DNA of 64,000 nucleotides from assembly GCA_913778205.1 (NCBI GenBank), contig CAJYUW010000009.1:1-64000 (forward strand), written 5' to 3'. The DNA comes from an uncultured Curtobacterium sp. (GTDB lineage Bacteria > Actinomycetota > Actinomycetes > Actinomycetales > Microbacteriaceae). The translations under genes and the position numbers were made by a program. This document shows, piece after piece, positions 32,390 to 41,149 of the stretch. Under the pieces are notes generated by a model. It had not been told where the DNA came from. It ran no database searches and was given only the letters and a program-made list of their open reading frames with translations. Each line of letters opens with the position of its first letter. Within the stretch, counting starts at the first letter, position 1.

Positions 32390-33487
32390 CTAGAACCTCA
32401 CTCTCGGGTCGATCAGCGCGGCGACGACGTCGACGACGAAGTTCGTCACCGCGACGATCACCGCGAGCATCGCGACGATGCCCTGGACCGCGACGAAGTC
32501 GCGGGCCGACAGGTACTGGTTGAGCTCGAAGCCGAGCCCGCGCCACCCGAAGGTGGTCTCGGTCAGGACGGAACCACCGAGGAGCATGGCGATCTGGAGG
32601 CCCATCACCGTGATGATCGGCACGAGGGCGGGACGGAAGGCGTGCGTCCGGACGAGCCGGGCCTCCCGGACGCCGCGCGAGCGGGCCGCATCGACGTACT
32701 CGGAGCCGAGCGAGCCGATCATGTTGGCCCGCACCAGGCGGAGGAAGATGCCGGCGGTGAGCAGCCCGAGCGTCAGCGCGGGCAGGACGGCGTGCGCCAG
32801 CACGTCGCCGATGATCTGCGCGTTGCCGGTGCGGAGCGCGTCGACGATGTAGATGCCCGTCGCCCCCGGGATGTTGTCGAGCACGAGACTGACCCGGGTC
32901 GACGCCCGGTCACCGAGCGGCAGCCAGCCGAGCCAGACCGAGAACACGAGCTTGAGGAGCAGGCCGCCGAAGAACACCGGCGTCGCGTAGGTCAGGATCG
33001 CGAGCGCGCGGAACAGCACGTCGGGCCACTTGTCGCGGACGTAGGCGGCGAGCATGCCGAGCGGGATGCCGAGGACCAGCGCGACGATGAGTGCGTAGAA
33101 CACGAGCTCCGCGGTCGCGCCGCCGTAGGTCACGATGATCTCGGTGATCGGCCGGTGGTCCGTCGACGTCTCGCCGAAGTCCAGGCGGACGATGTTGCCG
33201 AGGTACTCGAAGTACTGCACGAGGACCGGTCGGTCGTAACCGGCCGCGTGCAGGCGTTCCTGCAGTTGGTCCGGCGTCAGGCGGCCGCCGACGGAGGCGG
33301 TGATCGGGTTCCCGATGACGCGCATCAGGAAGAACACGAGCGTCACCAGGATGAAGACGGTCGGGAAGATCAGGAGGAATCGGACGAGGACGTACCGGCC
33401 GAGACCGCCGCCACCGCCACGGGCACGACGTTGTGCCTGCGGCTTCGTGGGTTCGGTCTCGATCGCCTCGGGGTTCGTGAGGGTCAC
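32390..33487 (-). CDS. Peptide ABC importer permease, DppB type
   Basis: A 365-residue permease with six membrane helices. It begins with an extra Gly/Arg-rich cytosolic stretch and then VRFLLIFPTVFILVTLVFF, the standard DppB/OppB first helix. The EAA loop is VDAARSRGVREARLVRTHA, and the C-terminus ends in ALIDPRVRF. GTG at 33487 is separated from the binding-protein gene by a hairpin. Confidence 0.92.
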   Translation of the reverse strand: MTLTNPEAIETEPTKPQAQRRARGGGGGLGRYVLVRFLLIFPTVFILVTLVFFLMRVIGNPITASVGGRLTPDQLQERLHAAGYDRPVLVQYFEYLGNIVRLDFGETSTDHRPITEIIVTYGGATAELVFYALIVALVLGIPLGMLAAYVRDKWPDVLFRALAILTYATPVFFGGLLLKLVFSVWLGWLPLGDRASTRVSLVLDNIPGATGIYIVDALRTGNAQIIGDVLAHAVLPALTLGLLTAGIFLRLVRANMIGSLGSEYVDAARSRGVREARLVRTHAFRPALVPIITVMGLQIAMLLGGSVLTETTFGWRGLGFELNQYLSARDFVAVQGIVAMLAVIVAVTNFVVDVVAALIDPRVRF

Positions 33488-33513
33488 GGGGTGGGGTGCC
33501 TTTCGGGACGTGG

Positions 33514-33546
33514 CCAGGGGGCGCTCCGGTCGGGAGCGCCCCCTGG
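33514..33546 (-). terminator. Perfect 14-bp hairpin between binding protein and permease genes
   Basis: CCAGGGGGCGCTCC (33514-33527) and GGAGCGCCCCCTGG (33533-33546), 5-nt loop, 13 nt beyond the binding-protein stop. Hairpins here are common in ABC importer operons: they end or protect part of the mRNA so that the binding protein is made in excess of the membrane parts. Confidence 0.7.
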
Positions 33547-33559
33547 GGTCACATCGGTG

Positions 33560-35176
33560 TTACTTGGAGAGGGTCGCGTAGCGGAACTTGAACGACGCGT
33601 CGAGGGTCAGGCCCTTGACGTCCTTGCCCGCGACGGCGATCGACTTGCCCTGCAGGAGCGGCAGGGTCGAGATCTGCTCGGCCTCGCGCTGCTGCGCCTG
33701 CTCGATGAGGTCCGCGCGCTTCGACGCGTCCGACTCGGCCTGCTCCTCGGCGATGAGCTTCTGGATCGTCGGGTCGTCGTAGTGGTTCTGCACGAAGTTG
33801 TCCTTCGTGAAGAACGGCGACAGGTAGTTGTCCGCGTCCGAGAAGTCCGGGAACCAGCCGAGCTGGTACACGGGGTAGGCGTCCTTCGTGCGGTCGACCG
33901 CGTAGGTCGTGTACACCGTCGACTGGATGTTCACGGTGAACAGGCCCGAGTTCTCGAGCTGCGTCTTGAGCTCGGCGTACTCGTCGTCGGACGTCGAGCC
34001 GTAGTGGTCCGGCGCGTACTGGATGTCCAGCTGCACCTTGCCGGAGACACCGGCGTCGGACAGGGTCTTCTTCGCCTTGTCGACGTCCGCGCCGCCGTTG
34101 CCGTCGCCGTAGAGCGTCTTGAACGGGGTCGCCGCACCGGTCAGGCCGTCCGGGACCATCGAGTACACCGGCGAGTACGTGTTGTTGTAGACGTCCTTCG
34201 CGAGCTTCTCGCGGTCGACGACGTCCGCGACCGCCTGGCGCACCGCGAGGGCCTTCGCCTCGTCGGCGCCGGACTGGCCGGTGCCGAACGGCTGCGTCTT
34301 GAAGTTGAAGACGAGGTAGCGGATCTCGCCGCCCGGACCGTCGGTGACCTTGACGTTGTCGTCCTTGCGCAGGTCGGCGATGTCGGTCGGGGTCAGCGAG
34401 CGGTACGCCACGTCGACGTCGCCCTTCTGGACCGCGAGCTTGAGGTCGGTCTCCTTGGTGTAGTAGCTGGCGGTGACCTCGTCGGTCTTCGCCTTGCCGA
34501 GGAGGCCGTCGTACGCCTTGTTCGCCTTGTACTGGATCGTGTCGTTCTCCTTGTACGAGGTGATCTCGTACTGCCCGGCGAACGCCTTGCCCTTGACGAT
34601 GTCCGCCGCCGGGGTGAGCTTGTCGGCGGAGAAGACCTGCTCGTCGACGATCGGACCGGCGGGGCTGGAGAGCACCTGCGGCCAGGTCTGGTCGGCGTGG
34701 TCGAGGTTGAACACGACCGTGGTGTCGTCCGGCGTGTCGATGCTCTTGAGGTTGGCGAGCAGGGACTGCGGGCCGTTCTCGTTGTTGATCTTCAGTTCAC
34801 GGTCGAAGGAGAACTTCACGTCGCTCGACGTGAGGTCGTTCCCGTTCGCGAACTTCAGGCCCTTCTTGAGCGTGACCTCGTACGTGGTCGGGTTCGTGAA
34901 CTCGCCCTTGGTCGCGATGTCCGGCTTGACGTCCGGGCTGCCGACCGGGGTGTTCATCAGGAACGGGAACACCTGGTTCTGCACGGCGAAGGAGCCGTTG
35001 TCGTAGGAGCCGGCCGGGTCGAGCGACGTGATCTTGTCGGTCGTACCGATCGTCATGCCGTTCAGGTCGGCAGACGAGACGCTGCCGCTCGCGCAGCCGG
35101 TGAGCACCAGCGCCGTCGCTGCTGCCCCGGCGCCGAGCGCGATGCCGCGCTTGCCCCACTTGGAGACGGATGCCAT
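33560..35176 (-). CDS. Substrate-binding lipoprotein of a peptide ABC importer
   Basis: A 538-residue solute-binding protein (SBP family 5). The signal ends in LVLTGCASG, so Cys is lipidated and the protein is held outside the membrane. Family marks are ITSLDPAGSYDNGSFAVQ, FANGNDLTSSDVKFSFDRE and the late WFPDFSDADNYLSPFF. The ligand may be a peptide, but the family also binds nickel, sugars and other solutes. ATG 35176 follows AGAGAGG. First gene of the operon. Confidence 0.93.
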   Translation of the reverse strand: MASVSKWGKRGIALGAGAAATALVLTGCASGSVSSADLNGMTIGTTDKITSLDPAGSYDNGSFAVQNQVFPFLMNTPVGSPDVKPDIATKGEFTNPTTYEVTLKKGLKFANGNDLTSSDVKFSFDRELKINNENGPQSLLANLKSIDTPDDTTVVFNLDHADQTWPQVLSSPAGPIVDEQVFSADKLTPAADIVKGKAFAGQYEITSYKENDTIQYKANKAYDGLLGKAKTDEVTASYYTKETDLKLAVQKGDVDVAYRSLTPTDIADLRKDDNVKVTDGPGGEIRYLVFNFKTQPFGTGQSGADEAKALAVRQAVADVVDREKLAKDVYNNTYSPVYSMVPDGLTGAATPFKTLYGDGNGGADVDKAKKTLSDAGVSGKVQLDIQYAPDHYGSTSDDEYAELKTQLENSGLFTVNIQSTVYTTYAVDRTKDAYPVYQLGWFPDFSDADNYLSPFFTKDNFVQNHYDDPTIQKLIAEEQAESDASKRADLIEQAQQREAEQISTLPLLQGKSIAVAGKDVKGLTLDASFKFRYATLSK

Positions 35177-35476
35177 GTCCGTGTACCTCTCTGGTGATGA
35201 TTGCAGGAGTCCCGACCGGCCGCTGGAAGCGCTGTGTGCCCGGTCAGGAACGCTCATTGCTACCACCCTGTCACGGAACAGAGCGAGCCAGGGGCGATTT
35301 GTTTACACCGCTGTAATGCAGGACCGCGTCGCGTGGCGCATCATGTCGCCGGTTCCGAGCGGCGTGTCGCGCAAGATAGTTGCGTTCGGCAACACTTGGC
35401 GTTCGCCGGGCGTGTCGGGCGGTCGGGCGGCCGGGCGGCCCGCTCGGGCACGGCACTCCGCTCAGCTCCGGCCGTC

Positions 35477-35523
35477 GGTCACGAACGGTCGCCTGGCGCG
35501 CGCGGGACCGACCGTTCGTGACC
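35477..35523. repeat. Inverted repeat with 14-bp perfect arms
   Basis: GGTCACGAACGGTC (35477-35490) and GACCGTTCGTGACC (35510-35523) are perfectly complementary around 19 nt, in the gap between dnaG and the importer operon. Confidence 0.85.
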
Positions 35524-35604
35524 GCCCGGCGTCGCGGCGGCGGAGAGTCGTGACCGGCCGGAGGGCGGGCAGGACCGGGGGGCGCGGCGCCGGTCGCGGT
35601 GTTG

Positions 35605-35652
35605 GTCGCACGACGTGCCGTGCTCGTTCCGCGCTCGTCGCACGACGTGCCG
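35605..35652. repeat. Direct repeat GTCGCACGACGTGCCG, dispersed family
   Basis: The 16-bp word occurs at 35605-35620 and 35637-35652. A diverged relative of the whole unit stands at 45721-45772, where the first 20 bp match at 18 positions. Confidence 0.75.
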
Positions 35653-35744
35653 CCCGCTGAACGCACGCCCGACACCTCCCGCGATCAACCGTGACCGCGA
35701 GCCGAGCCCCGCCAGCGAACACCCGCCCGCCCGGGTCCGCCGGC

Positions 35745-37679
35745 TCAGCGCTGGCCGGCAGCGGCCGCGGCGGCCTCGGAGTCTGCGCGCAACCGCATCC
35801 GCTGCGCGTCGATGTCCACGAGCTGCCGCTGGATCTCCGCGCGTCGGTCGGCCTGCTCGTGGGGGTCCGCCCGCTGCAACTGCCCGAGCAGGGACGCCTT
35901 GCGCGCGAGGAGGTCGCGCTCGACCAGCGCCACGACGATGCTCCGGCAGTAGAGCGCGAGGTCCTCGTCGGTGCGCGCCGGGATGGGCGACAGCGCGAGC
36001 TCCTGCACGAGGCCACGCAGCGGCATGGGCACGTCGGTGAGCAGCCGGTCGAGCCAGTCCCCCGCGCCGATCGCGTCGACGTTCGCGACCACGGCGTCCC
36101 GCACCACCGCGAGCATCGGCGCGGAGAACGTCGCCGCCGCTGCCAGGCCGAGCAACGGTGCCCCCACGTGGGCGGGCTGCTGCACCATCGCCATCACCGC
36201 GTCCCGCTCCATGCGGGTGATCGGGTCGTTCGGCAGCGAGCGGAGACCGGCGACGGGTTCGTCGGCCGGGGCGACCAGTTCGCCACCGGGCCCGGCCTGC
36301 GCGACCGGCACCGAGCCTCCGTGCCGGTCGTCCTGCGCGGACCGCGCACGCTGCCGTGCGTTCTCGACCGCACGCCGGACCTCCGGGATGTCGAGTCCGA
36401 GCCAGCCGGCGAGCTCGCGGACGTAGCCCTGGGTCAGCGACCGGTCGCGGATGGTGGCGAGCACGGGTGCCGCCGCGCGCAGCGCGCTGACCCGTCCCTC
36501 CACGGTCTCGAGGTCGTGGCCGTCGAGGGTACGCCGGATCATGAACTCGAACATCGGCCGCTTGTTGGTGACGAGGCGGCGGATCGCGTCGTCACCGCGC
36601 GCGAGGCGGAGGTCGCACGGGTCGAGTCCGTCGGGGGCGACCGCGACGAAGGTCTGGGCGGCGAAGCGCTGTTCCTCGGCGAATGCCCGCGAGGCGGCGC
36701 GCTGCCCGGCGTCGTCGGGGTCGAACGTGAAGACGACCTCGCCGTTGGCGTTCGGGTCGGCCCCGCTGACGTCGCCGAGCATCGGACGGAGCACCTTGAT
36801 GTGGTCGACGCCGAACGAGGTGCCGCACGTCGCGACCGCGGTGGTCACGCCCGCGAGGTGGCACGCCATGACGTCGGTGTAGCCCTCGACGATCACGACC
36901 TGCTTCTGCTTCGAGATCTCCCGGCGGGCGAGGTCGATCCCGTAGAGCACCTGGCTCTTGTGGTAGATCGGCGTCTCGGGGGTGTTGAGGTACTTCGGAC
37001 CCTTGTCGTCGTCGAGCAGGCGGCGCGCGCCGAACCCGATCGTGGCCCCGGTGACGTCGCGGATCGGCCACATGAGGCGCCCGCGGAACCGGTCGTACGG
37101 CGAGCGGTCGCCCTGGCTCACGAGGCCCGCGCTGGTGAGCTCCTCGAGCGTGAAGCCGCGGCCGCGCAGGTGGTCCTTGAGCGCGTCGTACGACTTCGGG
37201 GCGAAGCCGACGCCGAAGTGCTGCGCCGCGCCAGGGTCGAACCCGCGCTCCCCGAGGAAGCGCCGGGCCGGATCGGCCCCAGCCGTCGTGAGCTGTGCCG
37301 TGAAGAACTCGAGTGCGGCCTCGTTCGCCGCGATGAGGCGCGCACGCGTGTTGTAGTCGGTGCGGGGCCCTTCGCCCTCCTCGTAGTGGAGGGTGAACCC
37401 GATCTTCGCCGCCATCCGCTCCACGGCCTCGGCGAAGGTCGTGTGGTCCTGCGCCATGATGAAGCTGAAGACGTCGCCGTCCTCACCGCAGCCGAAGCAG
37501 TGGTAGCGGCCGACCTGCGGCCGGACGTGGAAGGACGGCGACCGCTCGTCGTGGAACGGGCACAGGCCCTTCATCGACCCGACGCCGGCGTGCTTCAGGG
37601 TGACGTAGTCACCGACCACGTCGGCGATGTTGACACGCGAGCGGACCTCGTCGATGTCGTTCCGCGCGATCCTGGCCAC
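35745..37679 (-). CDS. dnaG: DNA primase
   Basis: A 644-residue primase that makes RNA primers at the replication fork. The N-terminal zinc ribbon is GLCPFHDERSPSFHV with YHCFGCGEDGD; the catalytic TOPRIM domain has VVIVEGYTDVMACH and FTFDPDDAGQRAA. The C-terminal DnaB-interacting domain is Ala-rich at its end (DSEAAAAAAGQR). GTG at 37679 is set by TAGGAT 6 nt upstream. dgt lies upstream, and a 31-bp repeat array stands between the two. Confidence 0.95.
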   Translation of the reverse strand: MARIARNDIDEVRSRVNIADVVGDYVTLKHAGVGSMKGLCPFHDERSPSFHVRPQVGRYHCFGCGEDGDVFSFIMAQDHTTFAEAVERMAAKIGFTLHYEEGEGPRTDYNTRARLIAANEAALEFFTAQLTTAGADPARRFLGERGFDPGAAQHFGVGFAPKSYDALKDHLRGRGFTLEELTSAGLVSQGDRSPYDRFRGRLMWPIRDVTGATIGFGARRLLDDDKGPKYLNTPETPIYHKSQVLYGIDLARREISKQKQVVIVEGYTDVMACHLAGVTTAVATCGTSFGVDHIKVLRPMLGDVSGADPNANGEVVFTFDPDDAGQRAASRAFAEEQRFAAQTFVAVAPDGLDPCDLRLARGDDAIRRLVTNKRPMFEFMIRRTLDGHDLETVEGRVSALRAAAPVLATIRDRSLTQGYVRELAGWLGLDIPEVRRAVENARQRARSAQDDRHGGSVPVAQAGPGGELVAPADEPVAGLRSLPNDPITRMERDAVMAMVQQPAHVGAPLLGLAAAATFSAPMLAVVRDAVVANVDAIGAGDWLDRLLTDVPMPLRGLVQELALSPIPARTDEDLALYCRSIVVALVERDLLARKASLLGQLQRADPHEQADRRAEIQRQLVDIDAQRMRLRADSEAAAAAAGQR

Positions 37680-37685
37680 CCGACG

Positions 37686-37691
37686 ATCCTA
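37686..37691 (-). promoter_or_regulatory. -10 hexamer TAGGAT of the leaderless dnaG promoter
   Basis: On the minus strand TAGGAT is followed by 6 nt and the GTG at 37679; no ribosome site. Confidence 0.65.
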
Positions 37692-37735
37692 GTTCGTGCG
37701 GCCGACGATGGGATGCGGTCGCGTCCGGCTGTGGA

Positions 37736-37893
37736 CCGGCGAGCAGCCGGGAGGCGCGACGCACGCCCGACAGGCAGCCCTGAAGGCGCGACGCACGCCC
37801 GACAGGCCAGCCCGGAAGGCGCGACGCACGTCCGGCGAGCAGCCGGGAGGCGCGATGCACGCCCGGCGAGCAGCCGGGAGGCTCGGCGACTGC
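37736..37893. repeat. Five tandem 31-33-bp repeats upstream of dnaG
   Basis: Units start at 37736, 37767, 37799, 37832 and 37863. The common frame is CCGRC-AGSCAGCC followed by GAGGCGCGACGCACG. Units 1, 4 and 5 are one subtype and units 2 and 3 another. The array covers most of the 250-bp gap between dgt and dnaG. No spacers, so not CRISPR. Confidence 0.9.
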
Positions 37894-37929
37894 CCGGCGG
37901 TCGGCTCCCGTCGCCGAGGCGGGCCGGCG

Positions 37930-39219
37930 TCACACCGGGATGTACGTGCGCTCCTGCTCCCCCACGACCAACCGCCGGTGCCACGCCAGCGCACCCTGGT
38001 CGGTCAGGCTCGCCACCTGGTCGACCACGGCGCGGAGCCGCCCGGCATCGTCGTCCGCCGCACGCCAGTCGGCAGCGAACCCCGGCTCGAGGTCGGCGCT
38101 GCCGGTGGCGGCCAGCGCGTCGAGCAGCTCGGTCAGCACCCGCCGCTGTTCCTCGTACACCGGCTGCCGGTCGCCCTGCGTCATCACGAACGCCGCGACG
38201 ATGCCCTTGAGCACCGCGATCTCGCCGATGATCTCCGGCGGCGTGACGACCGACGCGGCGAACCGGACGAGCGACCCGGACGCGTAGGACTCCCGGGTCG
38301 CCGCGGTGGCGGTGCGTGCGAAGCGGCCGATGAGCTGCGAGGTCAGGTTCTTCAGGCGTGCGAGGTCCCGCCGGGAGCCGTCGTAGGACGTCATCCACAG
38401 CGGCAGTGCGCGCAGCCGGTCGAACGCCTCGAGCAGTTCCTCGCGGCTGAGGTCGTCCCCGACCCAGGCGTGCATCGCGGTGACGATGTCGTTCTCGCCG
38501 ACGCGGTCACCGAGCGCGGCGACGTCGATGAACCCCGCCACCACGGCGTCCTCGAAGTCGTGCACCGAGTAGGCGATGTCGTCGGACAGGTCCATCACCT
38601 GCGCCTCGATGCACCGCTGCCGTCGGGGGGCTCCCGCGCGGAGCCACTCGAACGCCGCGTGGTCGTCGTCGTAGAACCCGAACTTGGTGCGGCCGGACGA
38701 CGACTCGGACACGCCCTGCGACGCCGGCCACGGGTACTTGCAGCTGGCGTCGAGCGACGCCCGCGTCAGGTTCAGCCCGTAGGCGCGGTCCTGGTCCGGA
38801 CCGGAACCGTAGACCTTCGGCTCGAGCCGGGTGAGCAGGCGGAGGGTCTGCGCGTTCCCCTCGAACCCGCCGATGCCCGCGGCCCAGGCATTCACGGCGG
38901 TCTCGCCGTTGTGCCCGAACGGCGGGTGGCCGATGTCGTGCGCGAGGCAGGCGGTGTCGACGACGTCGGGGTCGAGGCCGAGCGAGTCGGCGAGCTCCCG
39001 GCCGACCTGGGCGACCTCGAGCGAGTGCGTCAGGCGGTTGCGGGCGAAGTCGAGTCCGGTGGTGGGACTGAGCACCTGCGTCTTCGCGGCCAGCCGTCGG
39101 AGCGCGCTGGAGTGCAGCAGCCGGGCGCGGTCGCGGGCGAAGTCGGACCGGCGGTTCGAGTGCTGCTCGGGCAGCCAGCGCTCGGCGTCGGCGGGGCCGT
39201 ACGAGGCGGTGGCGCTCAT
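37930..39219 (-). CDS. dgt: dGTP triphosphohydrolase-like HD enzyme
   Basis: A 429-residue HD-domain protein of the dGTPase family that hydrolyses dNTPs to the nucleoside and triphosphate. The metal-binding pattern is RLTHSLEVAQVG, then CLAHDIGHPPFGHNGE with the HD pair, and later DLSDDIAYSVHDFEDA. The actinobacterial form usually stands beside dnaG, as here. ATG at 39219 overlaps the stop of dus (ATGA). It is the second gene of the dus-dgt unit. Confidence 0.93.
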   Translation of the reverse strand: MSATASYGPADAERWLPEQHSNRRSDFARDRARLLHSSALRRLAAKTQVLSPTTGLDFARNRLTHSLEVAQVGRELADSLGLDPDVVDTACLAHDIGHPPFGHNGETAVNAWAAGIGGFEGNAQTLRLLTRLEPKVYGSGPDQDRAYGLNLTRASLDASCKYPWPASQGVSESSSGRTKFGFYDDDHAAFEWLRAGAPRRQRCIEAQVMDLSDDIAYSVHDFEDAVVAGFIDVAALGDRVGENDIVTAMHAWVGDDLSREELLEAFDRLRALPLWMTSYDGSRRDLARLKNLTSQLIGRFARTATAATRESYASGSLVRFAASVVTPPEIIGEIAVLKGIVAAFVMTQGDRQPVYEEQRRVLTELLDALAATGSADLEPGFAADWRAADDDAGRLRAVVDQVASLTDQGALAWHRRLVVGEQERTYIPV

Positions 39220-40382
39220 CCGCCGCTGTGGTGCAGCTCGGCGGCCGCGAGGACCTTGCGGAACTCCTCGTCGACGTCGCGGGACTCGAGCCACCGGTCG
39301 GGCAGGGCCGTGCGCTTCGGGTGCCCGGCGCGACCGCGCGGCCCCTCCACGTCGGCGCCCGGGTACGGCGCGGACCAGTCGAGCTTGCCGAGCAGGTCGT
39401 CGATCTCCTGGAGCGACGACGCCATCGCGAGCCCGGACCGCACGTCGCCGCCGATCGGGTACCCCTTGAAGTACCAGGCCACGTGCTTGCGGACGTCGCG
39501 GCAGCCGTGGTCCTCGGAGCCGAAGAACTCGACGAGCAGCTCGGCGTGCCGCCGGAACGCGACCGCGACGTCACCGAGGGACGGCATCGCGCGGACGTCC
39601 TCGCCGCGGAACGCCGCCGCGAGGTCGCCGAAGAGCCACGGCCGGCCGAGGCAGCCGCGACCGACGACCACGCCGTCGCACCCGGTCTCGTCGACCATGC
39701 GCAGGGCGTCCGCCGCGGACCAGATGTCGCCGTTGCCGAGGACCGGGATGTCGGTGATCGTCTCCTTGAGCGTCGCGATGGCCGACCAGTCGGCGTGCCC
39801 GGAGTAGTGCTCGTTCGCCGTGCGCGCGTGCAGCGAGATCGCCGCAACGCCCGCGTCCCGTGCGATCCGGGCGGCGTCGAGGTAGGTGAGGTGGTCGGCG
39901 TCGATGCCCTTGCGCATCTTCACGGTGACCGGGACGTCGCCGGCGGCCTTGACGGTCTTCTCGACGAGGTCCTTGAAGAGGTCGGTCTTCCACGGCAGTG
40001 CCGCCCCGCCGCCCTTGCGGGTGACCTTCGGCACCGGGCAGCCGAAGTTGAGGTCGATGTGGTCGGCACGGTCCTCGCCGACGAGGATGGTCGCGGCCTC
40101 GGCCACGGTGTTCGGCTCGACGCCGTAGAGCTGGATGGAGCGCGGCGTCTCGGACTCGTGGTGTTGGATGAGCTGCATCGACACGGGGGTCCGCTCGACG
40201 AGGGCCCGCGACGTGATCATCTCGCAGACGTACAGGCCGGCGCCGTACTCGCGGCAGAGGCGGCGGTACGCCATGTTCGTGATGCCCGCCATCGGGGCGA
40301 GCACGACCGGCGCCTCGACCTCGATCGGGCCGATGCGCAGCGGTCCGCCGACTCGCGAGGCGGGTGCTTGTGTGATCGTCAT
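39216..40382 (-). CDS. dusB: tRNA-dihydrouridine synthase
   Basis: A 388-residue FMN enzyme reducing uridines in tRNA D-loops. The start GPIEVEAPVVLAPMAGITN binds FMN; the catalytic Cys lies in LNFGCPVPKVTRKGGGAAL; ISLHARTANEHYSG and LGNGDIWSA are further family marks. It is close to NifR3/DusB. ATG at 40382, with GGGAG upstream. It is divergent from the YbaK-like gene. Confidence 0.93.
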   Translation of the reverse strand: MTITQAPASRVGGPLRIGPIEVEAPVVLAPMAGITNMAYRRLCREYGAGLYVCEMITSRALVERTPVSMQLIQHHESETPRSIQLYGVEPNTVAEAATILVGEDRADHIDLNFGCPVPKVTRKGGGAALPWKTDLFKDLVEKTVKAAGDVPVTVKMRKGIDADHLTYLDAARIARDAGVAAISLHARTANEHYSGHADWSAIATLKETITDIPVLGNGDIWSAADALRMVDETGCDGVVVGRGCLGRPWLFGDLAAAFRGEDVRAMPSLGDVAVAFRRHAELLVEFFGSEDHGCRDVRKHVAWYFKGYPIGGDVRSGLAMASSLQEIDDLLGKLDWSAPYPGADVEGPRGRAGHPKRTALPDRWLESRDVDEEFRKVLAAAELHHSGG

Positions 40383-40416
40383 ACGCTGCTCATTCTCCCA
40401 CGTCGGTGCGCGCCGG

Positions 40417-40422
40417 TAGCGT
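40417..40422 (+). promoter_or_regulatory. -10 hexamer TAGCGT of a leaderless promoter
   Basis: TAGCGT followed by 7 nt and the ATG at 40430 of the YbaK-like gene. Confidence 0.65.
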
Positions 40423-40429
40423 TGTCCAC

Positions 40430-40912
40430 ATGACGGACTCCGCGATCGCCCGCTTCGACGCCGACGCCGCCGCCCGCGGTCTGCGGGTCGACGTCGTCGA
40501 ACGTCCGGCCGCCGACTCGCTCGAGCAGGCCGCCGGGCTCCTCGGCATCGAGCCGGGCGACATCGTCAAGACGCTCGTCGTGAAGCGGCACGACGGCGGC
40601 TTCCTCTTGGCGCTCGTCCCCGGCGGCCGGAGCATCGCCTGGAAGAAGCTCCGCACGGTCGTCGGCGTGAACAAGCTGTCGATGCCCGACGCCGCGACCG
40701 CGCTCGAGGCCTCGGGCTACGAGCGCGGCACCATCACGCCGATCGGCGCGACGGGCGACCTGCCCGTGTACGCCGACGAGCGCATCGTCGGGCAGCGTGT
40801 CGCGCTCGGCGCCGGACGGCACGGGGCGAGTGCCTTCGTCGACGCGGACGACCTCGTCGCCGCGTACGGCGCGACGGTCGCCGACATCACCGACGAGGAA
40901 CCCGTCCGCTGA
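40430..40912 (+). CDS. YbaK/EbsC-family aminoacyl-tRNA deacylase
   Basis: A 160-residue protein of the ProX/YbaK editing family, which hydrolyses mischarged tRNA in trans (for example Cys-tRNA-Pro). Its fold marks are IVKTLVVKRHDGGFLLALV, with the conserved Lys, and AGRHGASAFVDADDL. The length fits stand-alone members. The ATG at 40430 is read from a leaderless transcript; the frame opens earlier, but upstream of the -10 box. Convergent with the small gene at 40979. Confidence 0.9.
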   Translation: MTDSAIARFDADAAARGLRVDVVERPAADSLEQAAGLLGIEPGDIVKTLVVKRHDGGFLLALVPGGRSIAWKKLRTVVGVNKLSMPDAATALEASGYERGTITPIGATGDLPVYADERIVGQRVALGAGRHGASAFVDADDLVAAYGATVADITDEEPVR

Positions 40913-40978
40913 CGGTCCGCGTGCCGGGTACCGCGCTGCGCCGGGACGAGGACGACGAGCCAGCGGGATGGAGCAGGG

Positions 40979-41149
40979 TCAGTCGGGGACCTCGGTCCAG
41001 TCGCCCTCCGCGCCGGGCACGAAGCACGAGTCCCCTTCGCAGACCGGCGCACCGCCGGGCGTGACGAGCGTGAGCAGGGCGGGTCGCGCCTCCTGGCCGT
41101 CGGACTGGAGGCGCGGCTCGGCCGGGCCGTCCACTCGGACGTCCGTCAT
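40979..41149 (-). CDS. Small acidic protein, unknown function
   Basis: A 56-residue ORF whose ATG overlaps the stop of the DsbA-like gene (ATGA), which supports translation. The sequence has two Cys in GAPVCEGDSCFVPGAEG, a possible redox or metal pair, and ends in WTEVPD. I recognise no family. Its link to the thioredoxin-fold neighbour suggests a helper or substrate protein. It is short, and its reality rests on the overlap and composition. Confidence 0.62.
   Translation of the reverse strand: MTDVRVDGPAEPRLQSDGQEARPALLTLVTPGGAPVCEGDSCFVPGAEGDWTEVPD

Larger units (their letters stand above)
35177..35744. other. 568-bp intergenic region upstream of the peptide importer operon
   Basis: No gene is seen. 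Upstream of the importer there is a small perfect dyad TTACA-N4-TGTAA (35303-35316), a candidate operator, and a TAGCAA stretch (minus strand, near 35252-35257) that may be part of the promoter. Further along lie the inverted repeat at 35477-35523 and the direct repeats at 35605-35652. Cys or frame-coherent coding is lacking in all frames. Confidence 0.6.
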
